Shown here piece by piece: positions 22,185 to 34,281 of a stretch of DNA of 64,000 bases (position 1 is its first letter; every line of letters begins with the position of its first letter). A program made the translations under genes and the position numbers. The stretch is taken from positions 4,960,042 through 5,024,041 of the forward strand of contig NC_087377.1 in NCBI RefSeq assembly GCF_963675165.1, given 5' to 3'. The notes under the pieces were generated by a model. It made no database searches. It had not been told where the DNA came from and saw only the letters and a list, made by a program, of their open reading frames with translations. This DNA is from Halichondria panicea. Taxonomy: Eukaryota; Porifera; Demospongiae; Suberitida; Halichondriidae.

Positions 22185-25100
22185 ATGGACGGACACACTA
22201 ATTCTGAGCAGATAGACGATGTCAGTGTGTTGGTCTCTCAGTTACGAGCCCGTGTGAGTATGTTGGAGAGAGAAAACCAACAAGTCAAGGAGCATACCAA
22301 AAAACAGAGCAGAGAGATTCAGATAATGAAGCAACAAAAAGAAGGGATTGAGGTATGAGTGGCAGGCTGGTTCAATTATTCACTATCATGAATCCAATAT
22401 CCAATTCGAAATGATAACATTCTAAGTGCCTGTGGTAGCATATTTAAATTAAAGTGGTGGTCTAGAATTCAAAGTGGTAGCAGTAGCAACTTAATTATGC
22501 CTCGGTGCGCATGCGCAAGCGAGGTATACGGTAGTGTGTTTGTGTGTCTGTGTGTGTGTAGACTATTTCAGCTGCTCAAGGATCAATGAAGTGCAAGTAA
22601 GAGAGTTTCTATAGACTTCTAGTCATGTTTTCTTGGCATGCTATTTGTGGATTTGCAAAATAAAGCTTCCTTCTCGAGTTATGCCTAGTTATTGGTAGCT
22701 GCAAGAGAGCTGCAAGGCTCTGCTGACTTGCAGCCATTGAACTTTTGGCACCGATCGTTTTTAACAACAATCATGGTTGATCATTACCTACTATTTGAGT
22801 TTCCCTGTGATTACAATGCAGCAAAATTATCATCATGCAACGATAGTATAAAAGCTAGCTAGTAGTTTTATGTTATGTAGCTTTGGCACCTCCACCGAGG
22901 CATCAGCACCCGCGGTGCTTTTTGTTATAGTTTTACTATTAAGCACATTTTTGCCGGGTAACTCCCAAAGCTGTGTTTCCTCGAAACATCATTTCTATAA
23001 CACGCCTAGTCCATGAGCCATGTGTAATGACTGACCACACCCAGTAAAAAGAGACTTTCCAATAAAGTTATAAGTTCCCAAGGCTGTTTTAGGAACATGT
23101 AACGTGTAAGCGTGCTGGTTATGACTACTACAATAGGTATAGACCTTGAAATATAAGTGAGTTGCACGGACTAAACAGAGTTACTTGTAGTTTATTATGC
23201 ACTGGGTGTAGAAGGGAATCAGTACCTCTGTGCAACTAGTGGACTCATCATCGGAGCACTTTGTAAGTTTGTGTAATAGTGATGGCCTCGATTGTAGCGC
23301 GGATATTACTCGAGATACCAACCGCTTCCTATCTTATATAAGTTGTCGACCACCAAAAGTTCACTGGAGGCTCAACTATTTTAGGCCCAGGAAAATATGG
23401 ACGTCGAGAGGGAAGCATTCGTACAGGAGCGAACAGTTATGAAACAAGAGATTGTTGACCTTGACAACAAGCTGGCAATCGCCACAGCAGAGGTAAGTAT
23501 GTCAGGATGTCAGTGTAGTATAATTGTACATCTAATTAAACATGTACTTAAACATCTAACATCTACATAATAATTATGCTATATAGGCTGAGCTGTACAA
23601 AGAAGACTTTGAGATTGAGCGAAAAGATAGGGAAAAAGCTCACGATCTCAAAGAAGAGATGAGATTTGCTTGTGATGAAAAAGTTCACGCAATGGCAAAG
23701 GAACGACATGCATTCGAGGAAACTATACAAAATCTAACAAGAAAACTTGAAGGGATATCTAATGAAAAGGAAGAAATTAGAGCAACGAGAACATCTACTA
23801 GGCAGCACGAGCTTCAGAACGACAAACAGATCCATGAGCTTCAAGAGCATCTCTACGAAGCACGCCAGAAGGCCATCACAGCTCAAGAGGAGGTCCAGGC
23901 AAAGACAGCTCAGGTCAAACAGTACAAGAAGAAAGATGACCAACGGGAGGAAAAGGTAGATTTGCATTGTTTCATATTCCCAATGTTCCTCAGGGTGTAT
24001 ATATATATACGTGTCAACCCAATGTTGTGACACTTCCTGTTGAATACTTGCGTTTTCTGTGGTCCCAAAATGTTTGCGTTTTTCCTAATTTTGTGTGTGC
24101 AGCTCACCAGTCTAGATGCGAGGAACCAGAAACTATGTCAGGAGATGGAGAGGGTCAGGAGTGAGCTGGTAAAAGCGAAAACTGAGAGCGCAAATTTACT
24201 AAAGGAGGAGAAAACATCCAATAAAAACGAAATGGATAGAGTTCGCTTGGAGCTGGAAAGAGCTCTCAAAAAGATGACAAAAGCTGAGGCCCATGATGAA
24301 CTGCTGAAGGTGCAACTGGACAATAATGTAAGTGTAATTCTGATGTGAACTATTCATACTTACATGCTACATGCACTGCATTTTTTATATTCATGTCACC
24401 AGCTGAGGATTTGCACTTTAGTGCTCTAGTTTCAATAATAATAATTATTTTCACAAACTTCCTTTAAAGCGCATGTATTGCAGAATGCAGAGGCTGCAAA
24501 ACGCAATGTAAAAGGGTGTGCCAGCTCAGCACAATTTTACTGCGGAAGTTATACAGGAAGTAATTAGTGGGTGTTCGAAGAGCAATCAAAATTCCAGACT
24601 CTTAAACGAATAGTTCTGTTATGATTTATATTGCAGTTACTTCGTGTTGACAAAGAAAGATTAAACAGATCTCTTCAAGAAGTACAAGAACAGTTTGCTC
24701 GTCTGACGCTCGAGTTTAAGAAGGAGGTTGCTAATGCCACACCCACCACTCCTCCTACTGAACCTCCAATACCCAACCAGGTACCTCTTTTTTTCAAGTA
24801 TTATTGTGCACACATACACACCCACATATTGACTACTTTCATCAAAACCGAAAAAATAGCTTTGTCATCTTTGTGTGTACAGTTTGTCAAACTAGTTGCA
24901 AAGAACCAGGAACTAGTTCAGGAGATGGAGAGGGTCAGGGGTGAGCTGGAAAAGACAAAGTTTGAGCTTGAGGAGAAGGACAGGAAATCGAGCACTGAGA
25001 GAGACAGTGATGTATGTAAGCGAAGTTTTGTGTACTGGTTTTAATATAGAGTGATGTTTTTGTGTAGACATTTAGAGACGAATTGAAGAAAATTAAAAAA

Positions 25101-25943
25101 ACAGTTGACCGCCTAGAGAAGAAAGCTACGAGCGGTGGAACTGATTATCAACATTCTTTCTTTGTACCTGTACCTGTACCCCAAGCACACCCTATCAACT
25201 TTCAACAAATCGATGGTCAAGGTCAAAGTGTTTATCATGATTCCCCTCAGGGTCATTACCAAGATCGGTATCAGAATCAACCACAGCCACGGAATGTACC
25301 ACCCAGTAACCACCCCTCTCAATGGCCAAACCAGCAACCATACCTACAAGACCACCTCTACCAGCAGCAGCCTGACGAACAGTATGAACATCCATTCAGT
25401 CAGCGACAGTGGGATAACACTTCCTCTCAGGAACGTATGGAGTCACAACATTACCCAAACAGAAGGTCCCCCCACAATTACCCCCGAAGCTTGTCTTATC
25501 CAGCCCACATCAGTTCACAAGAAGATTCTTCATTGTCGAGTACCTCTCTTTCAGAGAGCCCTAATCCATCGTACAGCCCTACCCAAGTAGCTATGCTCCC
25601 TCCCCCTCAGGCAAGACCTAGACCCAAACCACGAAAAGCTAATCGCAAGTTGTCGCAACAAAAAGAAGAGAATGAACTTGAAAAAGGCCTGTCAACTGAG
25701 ATTAAAAAAATTGTGGGTGATTTATTTTATCAGCAATACGAGAGTGAGAAGCAGCAAACTAACGAACAGGTTCCTCTTGATCCCAACCTGGTGTGTGGAG
25801 TGTGCTCCAAGCAACACAGACTGGGGGAGATTCAGAAGTACCGGAAACACGTGAAGGAGTGTGAGAGAGAACAGGGAGTGAGAGCTGAGGAGGCAGTGAG
25901 TGAAGTATTATCAATACATATAATGTTGAGAGTTATATCATAA
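22185..25943 (+). CDS. UBAN/CCHC-finger coiled-coil protein, copy 3 (chimeric paralog)
   Basis: Exons: 22185-22352 (MDGHTNSEQIDDVSV..., as in copy 6), 23385-23492, 23587-23955 (UBAN: AELYKEDFEIERKDREKAHD), 24103-24327, 24637-24780, 24883-25011, 25068-25943. All joins are phase 0; about 672 residues. UBAN is near residues 93-118, the ATPTTPPTEPP linker near 325-338, then a P/Q-rich stretch and the finger CGVCSKQHRLGEIQ near 624-646. The N-terminus resembles copy 6, the middle copies 1 and 4, and the C-terminus copy 2. The last exon may instead splice at a GTGAGT after 25895 to an unidentified terminal exon. The D and E of the D-F-x-x-E-R core are kept, so ubiquitin-chain binding is expected if the protein is made. 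Confidence 0.75.
22940..23340. repeat. Partial copy of the CATAGATTG-ended miniature element
   Basis: About 400 bp (TTGCCGGGTAACTCCCAAAG...) match the interior of the element at 51641-52145. The element ends are degraded. It lies in an intron of copy 3. Confidence 0.65.
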
Positions 25944-28900
25944 ATTATAACCGCAACTATTTTTAGCGCGTGTTTGGTGGGTGCCACAGTTTTTGCTGTG
26001 TGGTGGTATTTTGTCTATATACATTGTATAAATCAACTGTGATAACATTATTTTTGCTCCCCTCATGTCATTTGAGGGTAGAAAATGTCTATTTACCAAG
26101 ACATGCCTCATTTAGGCCGTGTATCCTACACAGAGATCAAACAGTGCATGTTCACTCAGCTAGTTCATTTAGGGTGTTGCACCCTCGGAATACATAAAAC
26201 TGCCCTCCGGTACAAATCCAATACACAATTTTCTTTGTAACCTCCAATTCCTATAGTAAATGCACTAGAAGCTACAGAAGGATCCCTAAACCGACCTAAC
26301 CTGCTGAGTCAGTACTTTTATCTCGGTTAGGGGTTAGGGTTAGTAATTTTTGTATTACTGTGCATTTTTGTGTTACATCTCCTGTTATTCTATGAATCGT
26401 AGTAGTTTAAACCACCATTGCTGGGAAGTGCAGCAACAACTGGAAAGTTGTGACTATAAACTTAGTTTCTGGCTCATTGCTTCGAGTATGACTATGCTAC
26501 TCACTTTCTAGTGTCACTGAGTATTGTTTGCATCATTTACTACTAGTAGAAGGCTACGATCGTTGGCTTAGCTAGGATAGCTATACGTTTCTCTGCAAGT
26601 TTCCATATATCTTTTATTTGTCTCCGTGCACGCACAATCCTCCGTAAAACATTTTAATATAATTATGACCAACCTCCTTTACCCATGGCAAGGCAGTAAA
26701 AAGCGATATTCAGGCTGGTAAGACTGACCATTTTTTGTAGCTAAGTATACATGTAAGTAATGGTCTTCAATATCGATTAAAGATTAACAATCCAGACAAG
26801 GAGAAATATAGTACGGTTAAGGTTAGGATATTGTGTTTCACCCACGGGAAAAAGATGTATCACTATCGTTACGTTTTTTAATGGACAATACAAGCCGCAA
26901 CTTTTTGGCAGTAAATTTTAGTGTGGATAAACCCGAAAAACTTTCAACTGAGAGATTAACAGCCAGACAAAGAGAAATGTTGATGAAAGCCAAGCTATTT
27001 CGAGCTACTCGCCTCTTAGTTATAAAGTTGACAACGAATACAGTATATATAGCGCACAATTTTCGCGGATTTCGTGGGTTAGCAATCCTACACGAAAATT
27101 AAGAAAATTGTTATAACGTTGCAAAGATTAAAGGTGTGGCTTCAGGTAAGCAGTCATTCCACGAACATTGTGCAACGAAATGCTTTTAGGGGCCATTCCA
27201 CGAAATATAAGTGCCTTGAACAGTTTGCGCTATATACGGTATCTCGTCGTCCGACCCTACGTATAATTATAGTAATACCAAAAAGCCTAATACAGTAAAA
27301 AATAGCAGTTTTGATGGACACTAACTTGTCTCATTCATGCATCTTCATAATCATAGTATTCTTACACAAAACAATAGCAATATAAACACAGCAGACTTTG
27401 ATCTTTGAACCTGCAAAATAGAAAAAGCTGACAGAAAGAAAGCGCCTTGCCTCGGTGCATGGAGGCACCGAACATGAAGCTCTACTAGATCTAGCAAGAT
27501 TATAGATAACTATAATAGAGTAATACTCCATATTCCAAGTAAGCAAACCTCGAGAACGAAACATTATTTTACATTGCAATCCAAGAAAACAAGTCTATAG
27601 AAATATACTCTTGCTTGCACTTCATTGATCCTTGAACCGCTGTAACACTAGTACTCTACCTACACACACACACATGCACACTCTTAGCGTATACCACCTC
27701 ATATGCACACTCTACTGCATTATGCCTCGCTTGCACATACGCAGACCCCGGCATAATAAAACTCATGAATATTCAGAGAGGCCGCAATACAAGAATGCAT
27801 GTTGCTTTGTTTCTATTCGTTTATCTATAATGGTTTATAGTACTGTTTTACATGTATATACAAGTCATGTTATCTCTTATAATTATGCAGGCCGCTAAAC
27901 TTGCATCAGACACAAAACCATTCTCTATAAAACATTCTACTGATCCAAGGGATTGAATTGGAAAATGTATCGTTCAAGTTTGCCACTTCTGTGCTGAAAG
28001 CTAATTTGTAGCCTATAATTATGTGTAAATTGAAAGCCTAGTTCTACGTACATGCATGATTGTATTATACAATTTACAAGCATCAAACAAAAAACGGTGC
28101 TGTTTCTAGCGTACTTATACTTTTCATTACTTCAAAAATGATTTTATCTCAGACTTCATGATTATTTTTAAGTTGGTACATGCATGGATTGCTATATACG
28201 TTAGAGGCCCACGCCTATGAAACACAGAATGTAACTGGTGTGTGCATCCAATATAATAGGAAATTAATTTTGACAATCGATTACGTACTGACGTGATAAC
28301 GTTGTATACAAGCTCACCACCTCGTCAACAACGTCTTGATCTTTCACTCGTTGTTTATAGAGTGCTTTTCATTCTTCCAGCTTGATTGTTTTATGGACGT
28401 AGTTATTGCGTTGAATAACAGCTAGTCATGAATTAGCTCACAGTCTCGATCTGTGCAGATTTTAACATGTATCCTAAACTTCTGAATCTTTCCCAATCGA
28501 TGCTGTTTATTGTACACAGGACACACAAGGTTAGGATCGTGGGGAACTTATTTTGCTTCATGGTTGGCTCGATCTCTGGTTCTGTCTTTCATTATACCAT
28601 TGTATAAATTATACCCTCACCAGTTTGTACCTCGTCAAGAATATCTTGATCGTTCACTTGTCCTTTAAGTACATATACCTTCCATTCTTCCATCATTTGT
28701 GGGAGGATTTATGGACATGGTCGACATTTTGTCAACTAGATTTGTCCTTAACTTCAGCATGAGTTAGTTTGTATGGCTCGATTCATTTCATATGCCTTTC
28801 TTGAATCGTGTGCACTTTCTACAAAGGGGCATTTTGATAATGTACTCCCAAAGAATTGTCTGGTGGGCTGAGAATTCCATCGATATCGTGGTAGAGACGA

Positions 28901-29215
28901 TTATTTTTCGGCACTGAATTCGAAGGTGGCTGGTTCATGTAAACTTTCTTTGTGCTGGTTTGAGGAATATCAGACAACCGACTGGAAGATTGAGGTATCC
29001 CTGCGGCAGTCACAATACCTGGAGGGTGGGAATTGCTGTAATAGCAGAACTGGTGATCTTGATGTTTGGAATTTGTTGGAGTTGATGCGAGTTGATGCTT
29101 GTACATTATGTACAAATTACGCTTTGTTGGCGTATTTAGCACAACATTGCTTTCACTTAGGCGTCTTTGATTCGTGAGCTGTCGAGGGCTTGTACTGCGA
29201 TGTTGTCGACCATCG
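24840..29215. repeat. Segmental duplication, second copy
   Basis: Counterpart of 8960-13430. It retains the better - strand exon. Confidence 0.8.
25944..28818. other. 3' flank of copy 3, no supported gene
   Basis: Parallels 10114-13030: a TATAGCGC-ended miniature element near 27045-27242 and an inverted ATGCCTCGG-type element near 27455-27762. Nothing coding is convincing. Confidence 0.55.
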
Positions 29216-30779
29216 CTAGAAGTTCGTTTAAATGTAGCAGCTTTTAGAGCGCCTGCAAAGGTATAGTAGCGAAGAAACGGCAATATAATTATAATAATTA
29301 TATTATGCGTATAAACGATTGTGAAGCTATTATATGTATCACATCATGCATGCAGGTATTAGGATCTCGAACAGAACTACAGTAGACTCTCGCTATTCCG
29401 GCTCCCTGAAGTACGGCCACCTCGATATACCGGCCATTTGGCTTGGCACGGAATGCTAGCTATATGTTTACTGCACAAAACTCACCCTGAAGTACGGCCA
29501 CTCGCTATTCCGGTTACCGGCCAGTTAATAAAATTGAATTACACTTAAATAGAGAACAAAAGATTCATTATCCTACATTATCCTCGAGACAAGAACCGCA
29601 AAGTAGTCATTAGATTCGAGGTAAGGTCGTTTTAAGCCGCGGCTATTTCCTGAGCTGCAGCCACTATTCCGGCCTAGACTGGAAACCACGCCCCTTTCTT
29701 TAGGGAAAGAGACTGGCCAGGTGACTATCAACGACTCGTCTTCATTGTGTACTGAATTTTGCGGAAGTGGTTCAGGGAAAAGGGTGTGGTCACCAGTGTT
29801 GCGGTTTAGTATACTTTGGCTAGATCTACTGTAGCTAAGTACAGTAGTCTGTACTCTAGCAAGCTAGCTAGCTCAGCCACCTATTTCAATCACAAGTCAA
29901 CTGCTGCAAAACTATGTCCAAGTCTGGAGCTAGCTGTCACCTGGATGTACCTAGTTCTTGTCCTGTCTGTGGCAATGACACCGCTGTAATAGAAACTCAA
30001 ATGTTGCTGGCAATAGGGCCAGCAAAGGGACTTTCCATAAACCAGTTGGCAGAGAGACAAATATATCTCTGCATCTCTGCTACTTTTGTCTGTTATTTTT
30101 GCAGTGGCCTTGTAGCCAGCCAGCAACTTTAGAATTGCTTCATTGGAGAAGTACTGATAGACAACTTATATCCAAACAGCTAGCTAAGTAGACATAAAAT
30201 TTATACTGCAACTGTACAGCTAATACTCACATAAAATCAATTATAATAGCTTAGTGTGCAATGTTGTGGTTTAGATATCTCCCACGCATTCATGCACACA
30301 CTACATTCCAAGCATTCCGTTGGGACAAGTCGTTGATAGTCACCTGGCCAGTCTCTTTCCCTAAAGAAAGGGGCGTGGTTTCCAGTCTAATTCCGGCCAA
30401 GGGTGACCGGATTAACGAGAGTCTACTGTATTGATAACATACCTTAATTTTCTTTTCTAGGTCATTAAATTGCGTCTCTATTATCTTGCTTTGATTTACA
30501 AGGACCATGCAGCTCAGCCTCTTTATACTGCAGTGTCAGCCCGTTAACTGGATCTTTATTTTATGTAGCTCTTCATGCATGCAAGTCTTCGACCTCTTTA
30601 AACTTTTTGTTGAGGAGACGTTTAAGAGATTGTTGGTGTTCCGGTGTCGATTCCTTTAATTATGTTTGATACCAGTCACACTTACCAATCATGGCGTCTC
30701 TTTCTTTAGCCAACTCAGTAAATTTATTTGATAAATCTTTACCATCTAACAATATACGTAGACACTCGTTTTGTGACAT
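28819..30779 (-). CDS. Small coiled-coil/proline-serine-rich protein, unknown
   Basis: Two - strand exons have matching phase 1 ends. 30779-30686 starts at ATG (MSQNECLRILLDGKDLSNKF...) and ends at a good GTAAGTG donor. 29252-28819 follows a CTTTGCAG acceptor (ALKAATFKRTSSDGRQHRS... to the stop). The product is about 176 residues: an acidic-basic helical N-terminus, then a Ser/Pro/Asn-rich tail. Further coiled-coil-like pieces at 30440-30655 (KIIETQFNDLEKKIK, SLKRLLNKKFKEVEDL) could be extra exons but do not fit the phase. The intron holds a pogo-like element. The gene is not recognised. Confidence 0.45.
29675..30389. mobile_element. TAGACTGG miniature element, intact copy
   Basis: 715 bp with near-perfect inverted ends of about 65 bp starting TAGACTGGAAACCACGCCCC. 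Perfect 9-bp target duplication ATTCCGGCC on both sides, within the pogo-like element. The interior matches 19966-20662, including an ATG frame MSKSGASCHLDVPSSCPVCG with a CPVC pair. Confidence 0.8.
29914..30132 (+). other. Short conserved frame inside the TAGACTGG element
   Basis: A 72-residue frame starting MSKSGASCHLDVPSSCPVCG is nearly identical to the frame at 20174-20452 in the split copy (92 residues there, with a different end). Its N-terminus has a CPVC pair but no completed zinc-finger signature. Conservation may simply reflect recent copying of the element; a function is not established. Confidence 0.3.
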
Positions 30780-32138
30780 CTAATTATTTATGGATGAGGT
30801 CAATAGCCTCGGTCCTAGGCCGCGGAGGCCAGTGTATGCGCGCATTACTACGATTCGAGAACTTCCGGTCGAAGGGACAGGGCGTTAACTAGAACACATT
30901 ATTGTCTAATGTAAATGGTTCGTTTTTGCTGTGTTCCAAACTGCTCTGATAGAGAGTCTCACCTTTCCTATTTTGGGCTACCTCTAAAGAACAAGTCTTT
31001 ACTCAAGAAGTGGATTCACGTTGTTTGTCGAAAGAATCTGTTGATCAACAGCAACACCAAAATCTGCAGTGAACACTTTGTCAATGCACATGGAAGGCGT
31101 CTCTACTCAGATGAGGTCCCCAGTTTGCTTCTACCAGTTGTTGTAAGGGCTCAGAAGGCTAGAAAGGAACCAAGAGAGCGCAGTTTACTCCTACAAGAAG
31201 AAGGCTTAGATGAATTGGAATTGGAAGAAAAAGATGTGTCAACACAAACAGAAGAGGTTGACGTTGAAGTACCTGGTGAGCTGTTAAGAATGAAAAAAAT
31301 AGTTGCTAAGCTGGAAGCCAAAGTACATGAACTAGATACGAAAATGAATCGGCAACTATTTCGGTTTTCTTCGATCAAAGATGATGATGTGAAGGTAGCG
31401 TTCTATACTGGGTTTCCTACGTCTTCATGTCTTAAAGCATTCTTTCAGTTTCTTGAACCAGCAGCTAGTGACTTAAGAAACAAGAAGAAAATCATGTTCG
31501 AACAGGAGAAGAAACTAAGCGCTATCATCCAAGATCATTATCACCCATAGAAGAGATGTTTTTGACATTAGTTCGTCTTTGCCTTGGACTGCTAGAGCAA
31601 GATCTTGCTGATCGCTTCAGTGCATCTCAATCTACTGTTAGTAGAATTACTTGCACATGGATCAATTTCCTCTACTTGAAACTAAAACAAATTCCTATGT
31701 GGCCTTCAAGAAACCTTGTGAGAGCAAATATGCCAAAACAATTTAAAGGAACAGTACCCTACAACACGAGTAATAATTGATGCTACTGAAATATATATCG
31801 AACAACCTCACCTACATGTACCTGAACTGCAACAAATGACTTTCTCTAATTACAAGAATGATAACACGTTTAAGGTTTTAGTTGGGATCTCTCCTGACGG
31901 AGCAATTACTTTTGTCTCGTCTTTGTTTCCTGGAAGTATTTCTGATAAGGCATTAACAAGGGAGAGTGGAATATTGATAATGTACACGTGTTATTTTAGA
32001 GTCAAATCGGCCTGGGACGCCATTTTTTTTTACCATTGTAAGAAACGCCTCTAGATTACAGTGATTCCAGATAGTATCCGGAGTTTTGCTGGGAGAAGGA
32101 TTGTCTCGCAGCTACCAGAAAATGAAGAGCTACTGGCA

Positions 32139-33167
32139 TAGTCTCGAATACCCGCCTCAACCTAAAAGCTTGAGTCTGGTCAAACTCACATATGAACTTT
32201 GTTCTGCACAGTCAGCAAAGTCAAGTGGGCTACACGCCCACAAGCATAGTGACAAAGCCACAAGCCACCGCGAACATACACAGAGGGCTATATCAGACAG
32301 TGTATCAATGAAGGCTAGGAGTTGAAAGCCTACAAGAAAAACACTGAGCTTGAAGCCATCATTGCACAGAGCTAGAGGGCCATGAAACCATGGTCGAAGG
32401 TCACATTCACTTATATAAATGAGCATTAGGCTATTAATTTCGACAAGGTGTTCCAAAGGTCCTGTTGCTAGTCTGGAGAGTTCTAGTATTACATCCTTAC
32501 AACTCTCTCCATGAATTAACAGGGGCGGATCCAGGGGTGATTTTGAGGGGCTGAAGCCCCCCCCTTTTGAAAAAACTACCATGTGTTGTAGTCTGACTCT
32601 ACAACAATTTTGCCACCAATTATGCATCTGTAGACTCACTTGAAATCACTTGAGAGATGCTAGACAACAGCTACTAGGAGTATAAAGGATCTAGGGTAGC
32701 TAGCTGGACGTACCTAGCTAGCTAGCTAGCTGTACGTACGTACGTACGTACATCTGATCAGTACATTAATTAAAAGTAAGTGCAGAGGTCAACGTATTCT
32801 ACTCATTAATATGAAAGTTCAAAGGTCAAATCTTGCAAAAAAAATCGCCTCCGGCGAGGCTGCCCTGGGCGGCTCCGCCGCCCTCGTACGGGGCTTCGCC
32901 CCTTTCTAGCTAGCCCCCCCCTTTTGTTTTTCCTGGATAGGCCCCTGATTAACCTACGTCGCCTTCTGTCTGGGGCTAATCCTTCCACAATCCATGCTGC
33001 CGTGGCGGTTAGCTATAATGATATTCATGTAGACTATAATTTTATTCATGTTTCACACACTTGTGGTCAATTAAATGTCCAAGAAATTCCTGGACACACT
33101 TGAACCAAACCTCAATGTGAGTTTGACCGGACTCAAGCTTTTAGGTTGAGGCGGGTATTCGAGACTA
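32139..33167. mobile_element. TAGTCTCGAATACCC-ended TIR element
   Basis: 1029 bp with long inverted ends (TAGTCTCGAATACCCGCCTC). A perfect 9-bp target duplication CTACTGGCA lies at 32130-32138 and 33168-33176. No transposase is present. A solo end-like fragment of the same sequence is at 40036-40070 in copy 5. Contains another element at 32520-32947. Confidence 0.85.
32520..32947. mobile_element. CAGGGG-ended (hAT-like) miniature element
   Basis: The ends CAGGGGCGGATCCAGG and CCTGGATAGGCCCCTG are flanked by ATTAA (32515-32519 and 32948-32952). It is nested in the TAGTCTCG element and has a GC-rich interior near 32845-32910. The hAT assignment rests on the end sequence only. Confidence 0.55.
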
Positions 33168-33213
33168 CTACTGGCAAGCAAAGAATCTGTTATCACAAGA
33201 GTCTACGATTGAA

Positions 33214-34281
33214 AGCTAAAGTGATACCACTATGATTGGCTTTAACTAGGTCTGTAAAGTAAGTTTTAGTTATGATTGTTCCAGTTAGAGCGTTGTAGCT
33301 GATTTATGGAGCTGAAATGGCTATATTCACTCTTTTAATAACTTTGTGTCAGTTGATCTGCTGTTTGAAAAGAATTGCTGTGTTTATTTTTTGTGTAGTA
33401 GTTAGCCAGTAGGTATAGATACTGGGTCCACTTACTTCTGACCTTGTGTATGCTTTAACTATCTGGTTACAAACAGTTGAAGGTGTTTTCAAGTGTCCTT
33501 CTTTGTCAGTTGATTTCTTGAACCACATTTATTGAATGTCTGTCTAAGTTTTATTGCGTAGAGTAAGGGCATGTTCACCAGGTCCACTAAGTTTTATTGA
33601 TGCACATGTCTTAGTTTGGCTAAAAATCAAGTTCAAATGTACTAAAAATTCACGCTCTCAATGAATTGTTGTTGATTATTCGATATTGAGCTACTTTATT
33701 CGTTTGTATTATTATTATAGTAGTTACAATGTCATACTTAATTGTTTGCTTATGTTTTGCAGCCAGACTACACCTCAGACAATGCCTCGTGAGAATGAAC
33801 CATTCATTGACTGGCAAAGAACGACACGAGAATGTGATGTCTACGTCAAAGCCTCTACTCCACATCAGCTATTATAGCCAAGCATTATCATGATTCATTC
33901 ATTTCCAATCTATCTAGACGTAGACACATAGTTTTTGTTATTAAATAATAATACTTGCTATATTAAATCCCAGAATGCACATGTAAAGTGTATCCTTGTT
34001 ATTGTCAAGCCTCCATCATCATCATTTTCAGTCAGAACTTTTCAAAAGTCATCTGAGACGCTCTCAGAGCTGGAACAGCAAGAGACACACTTTCAGTAGC
34101 CATTTTTATTTGGAAAAATTCGTATACTAGACCGTTACATCCGAGGCAATCATCATCCCAGCCCAAACGTCCGTTTACGGAGGCGTTTCATATCCTATAG
34201 AAATACTAAACAGGCAGGCAGTTTCGATCCCATGATTGTACGTATGTGTATATGTACGTACGTAGAGCTAGCTAGCTAAAA
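33214..34281. other. Spacer upstream of copy 4
   Basis: No gene is supported. A short open stretch after an acceptor-like TTTTGCAG at 33763 (up to the TAG at 33877) could be a stray exon but has no recognised partner. The 5' UTR of copy 4 probably lies in the last 200 bp. Confidence 0.4.

Larger units (their letters stand above)
29380..30428. mobile_element. pogo/Tigger-like non-autonomous element with nested insertion
   Basis: The ends CAGTAGACTCTCGCTATTCC and (inverted) CAGTAGACTCTCGTTAATCC are flanked by TA on both sides, as for Tc1/mariner/pogo elements. About 334 bp of its own sequence surround the element at 29675-30389. No transposase frame is present. The same terminus occurs at 63702. 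Confidence 0.75.
30915..33213 (+). pseudogene. Decayed THAP-DDE_Tnp_4 transposase
   Basis: 30915-31550 encodes an N-terminal THAP zinc finger (MVRFCCVPNC..., C-x4-C then W-x3-C...C-x2-H with KICSEHF). A coiled segment and a helical segment follow. From about 31540 the homology continues in another frame (EEMFLTLVRLCLGLLEQDLA, then SQSTVSRI). A third frame from about 31775 holds the first catalytic stretch (VIIDATEIYIEQP) and TFKVLVGISPDGAITFVSSL. The later catalytic part is missing or scrambled after 31970, and the remainder is interrupted by the element at 32139-33167. At least two frameshifts make it inactive. Family: THAP plus DDE_Tnp_4, as in ISL2EU-like elements. Confidence 0.75.

Noticed and set aside
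30915-31550. A stand-alone THAP-domain host gene
   Set aside because: Downstream DDE_Tnp_4 stretches in other frames show it is the 5' part of a decayed transposase.
33763-33877. Possible exon after TTTTGCAG (PRENEPFIDWQRTT...)
   Set aside because: No matching upstream donor or recognised family; kept only as a note in the spacer.
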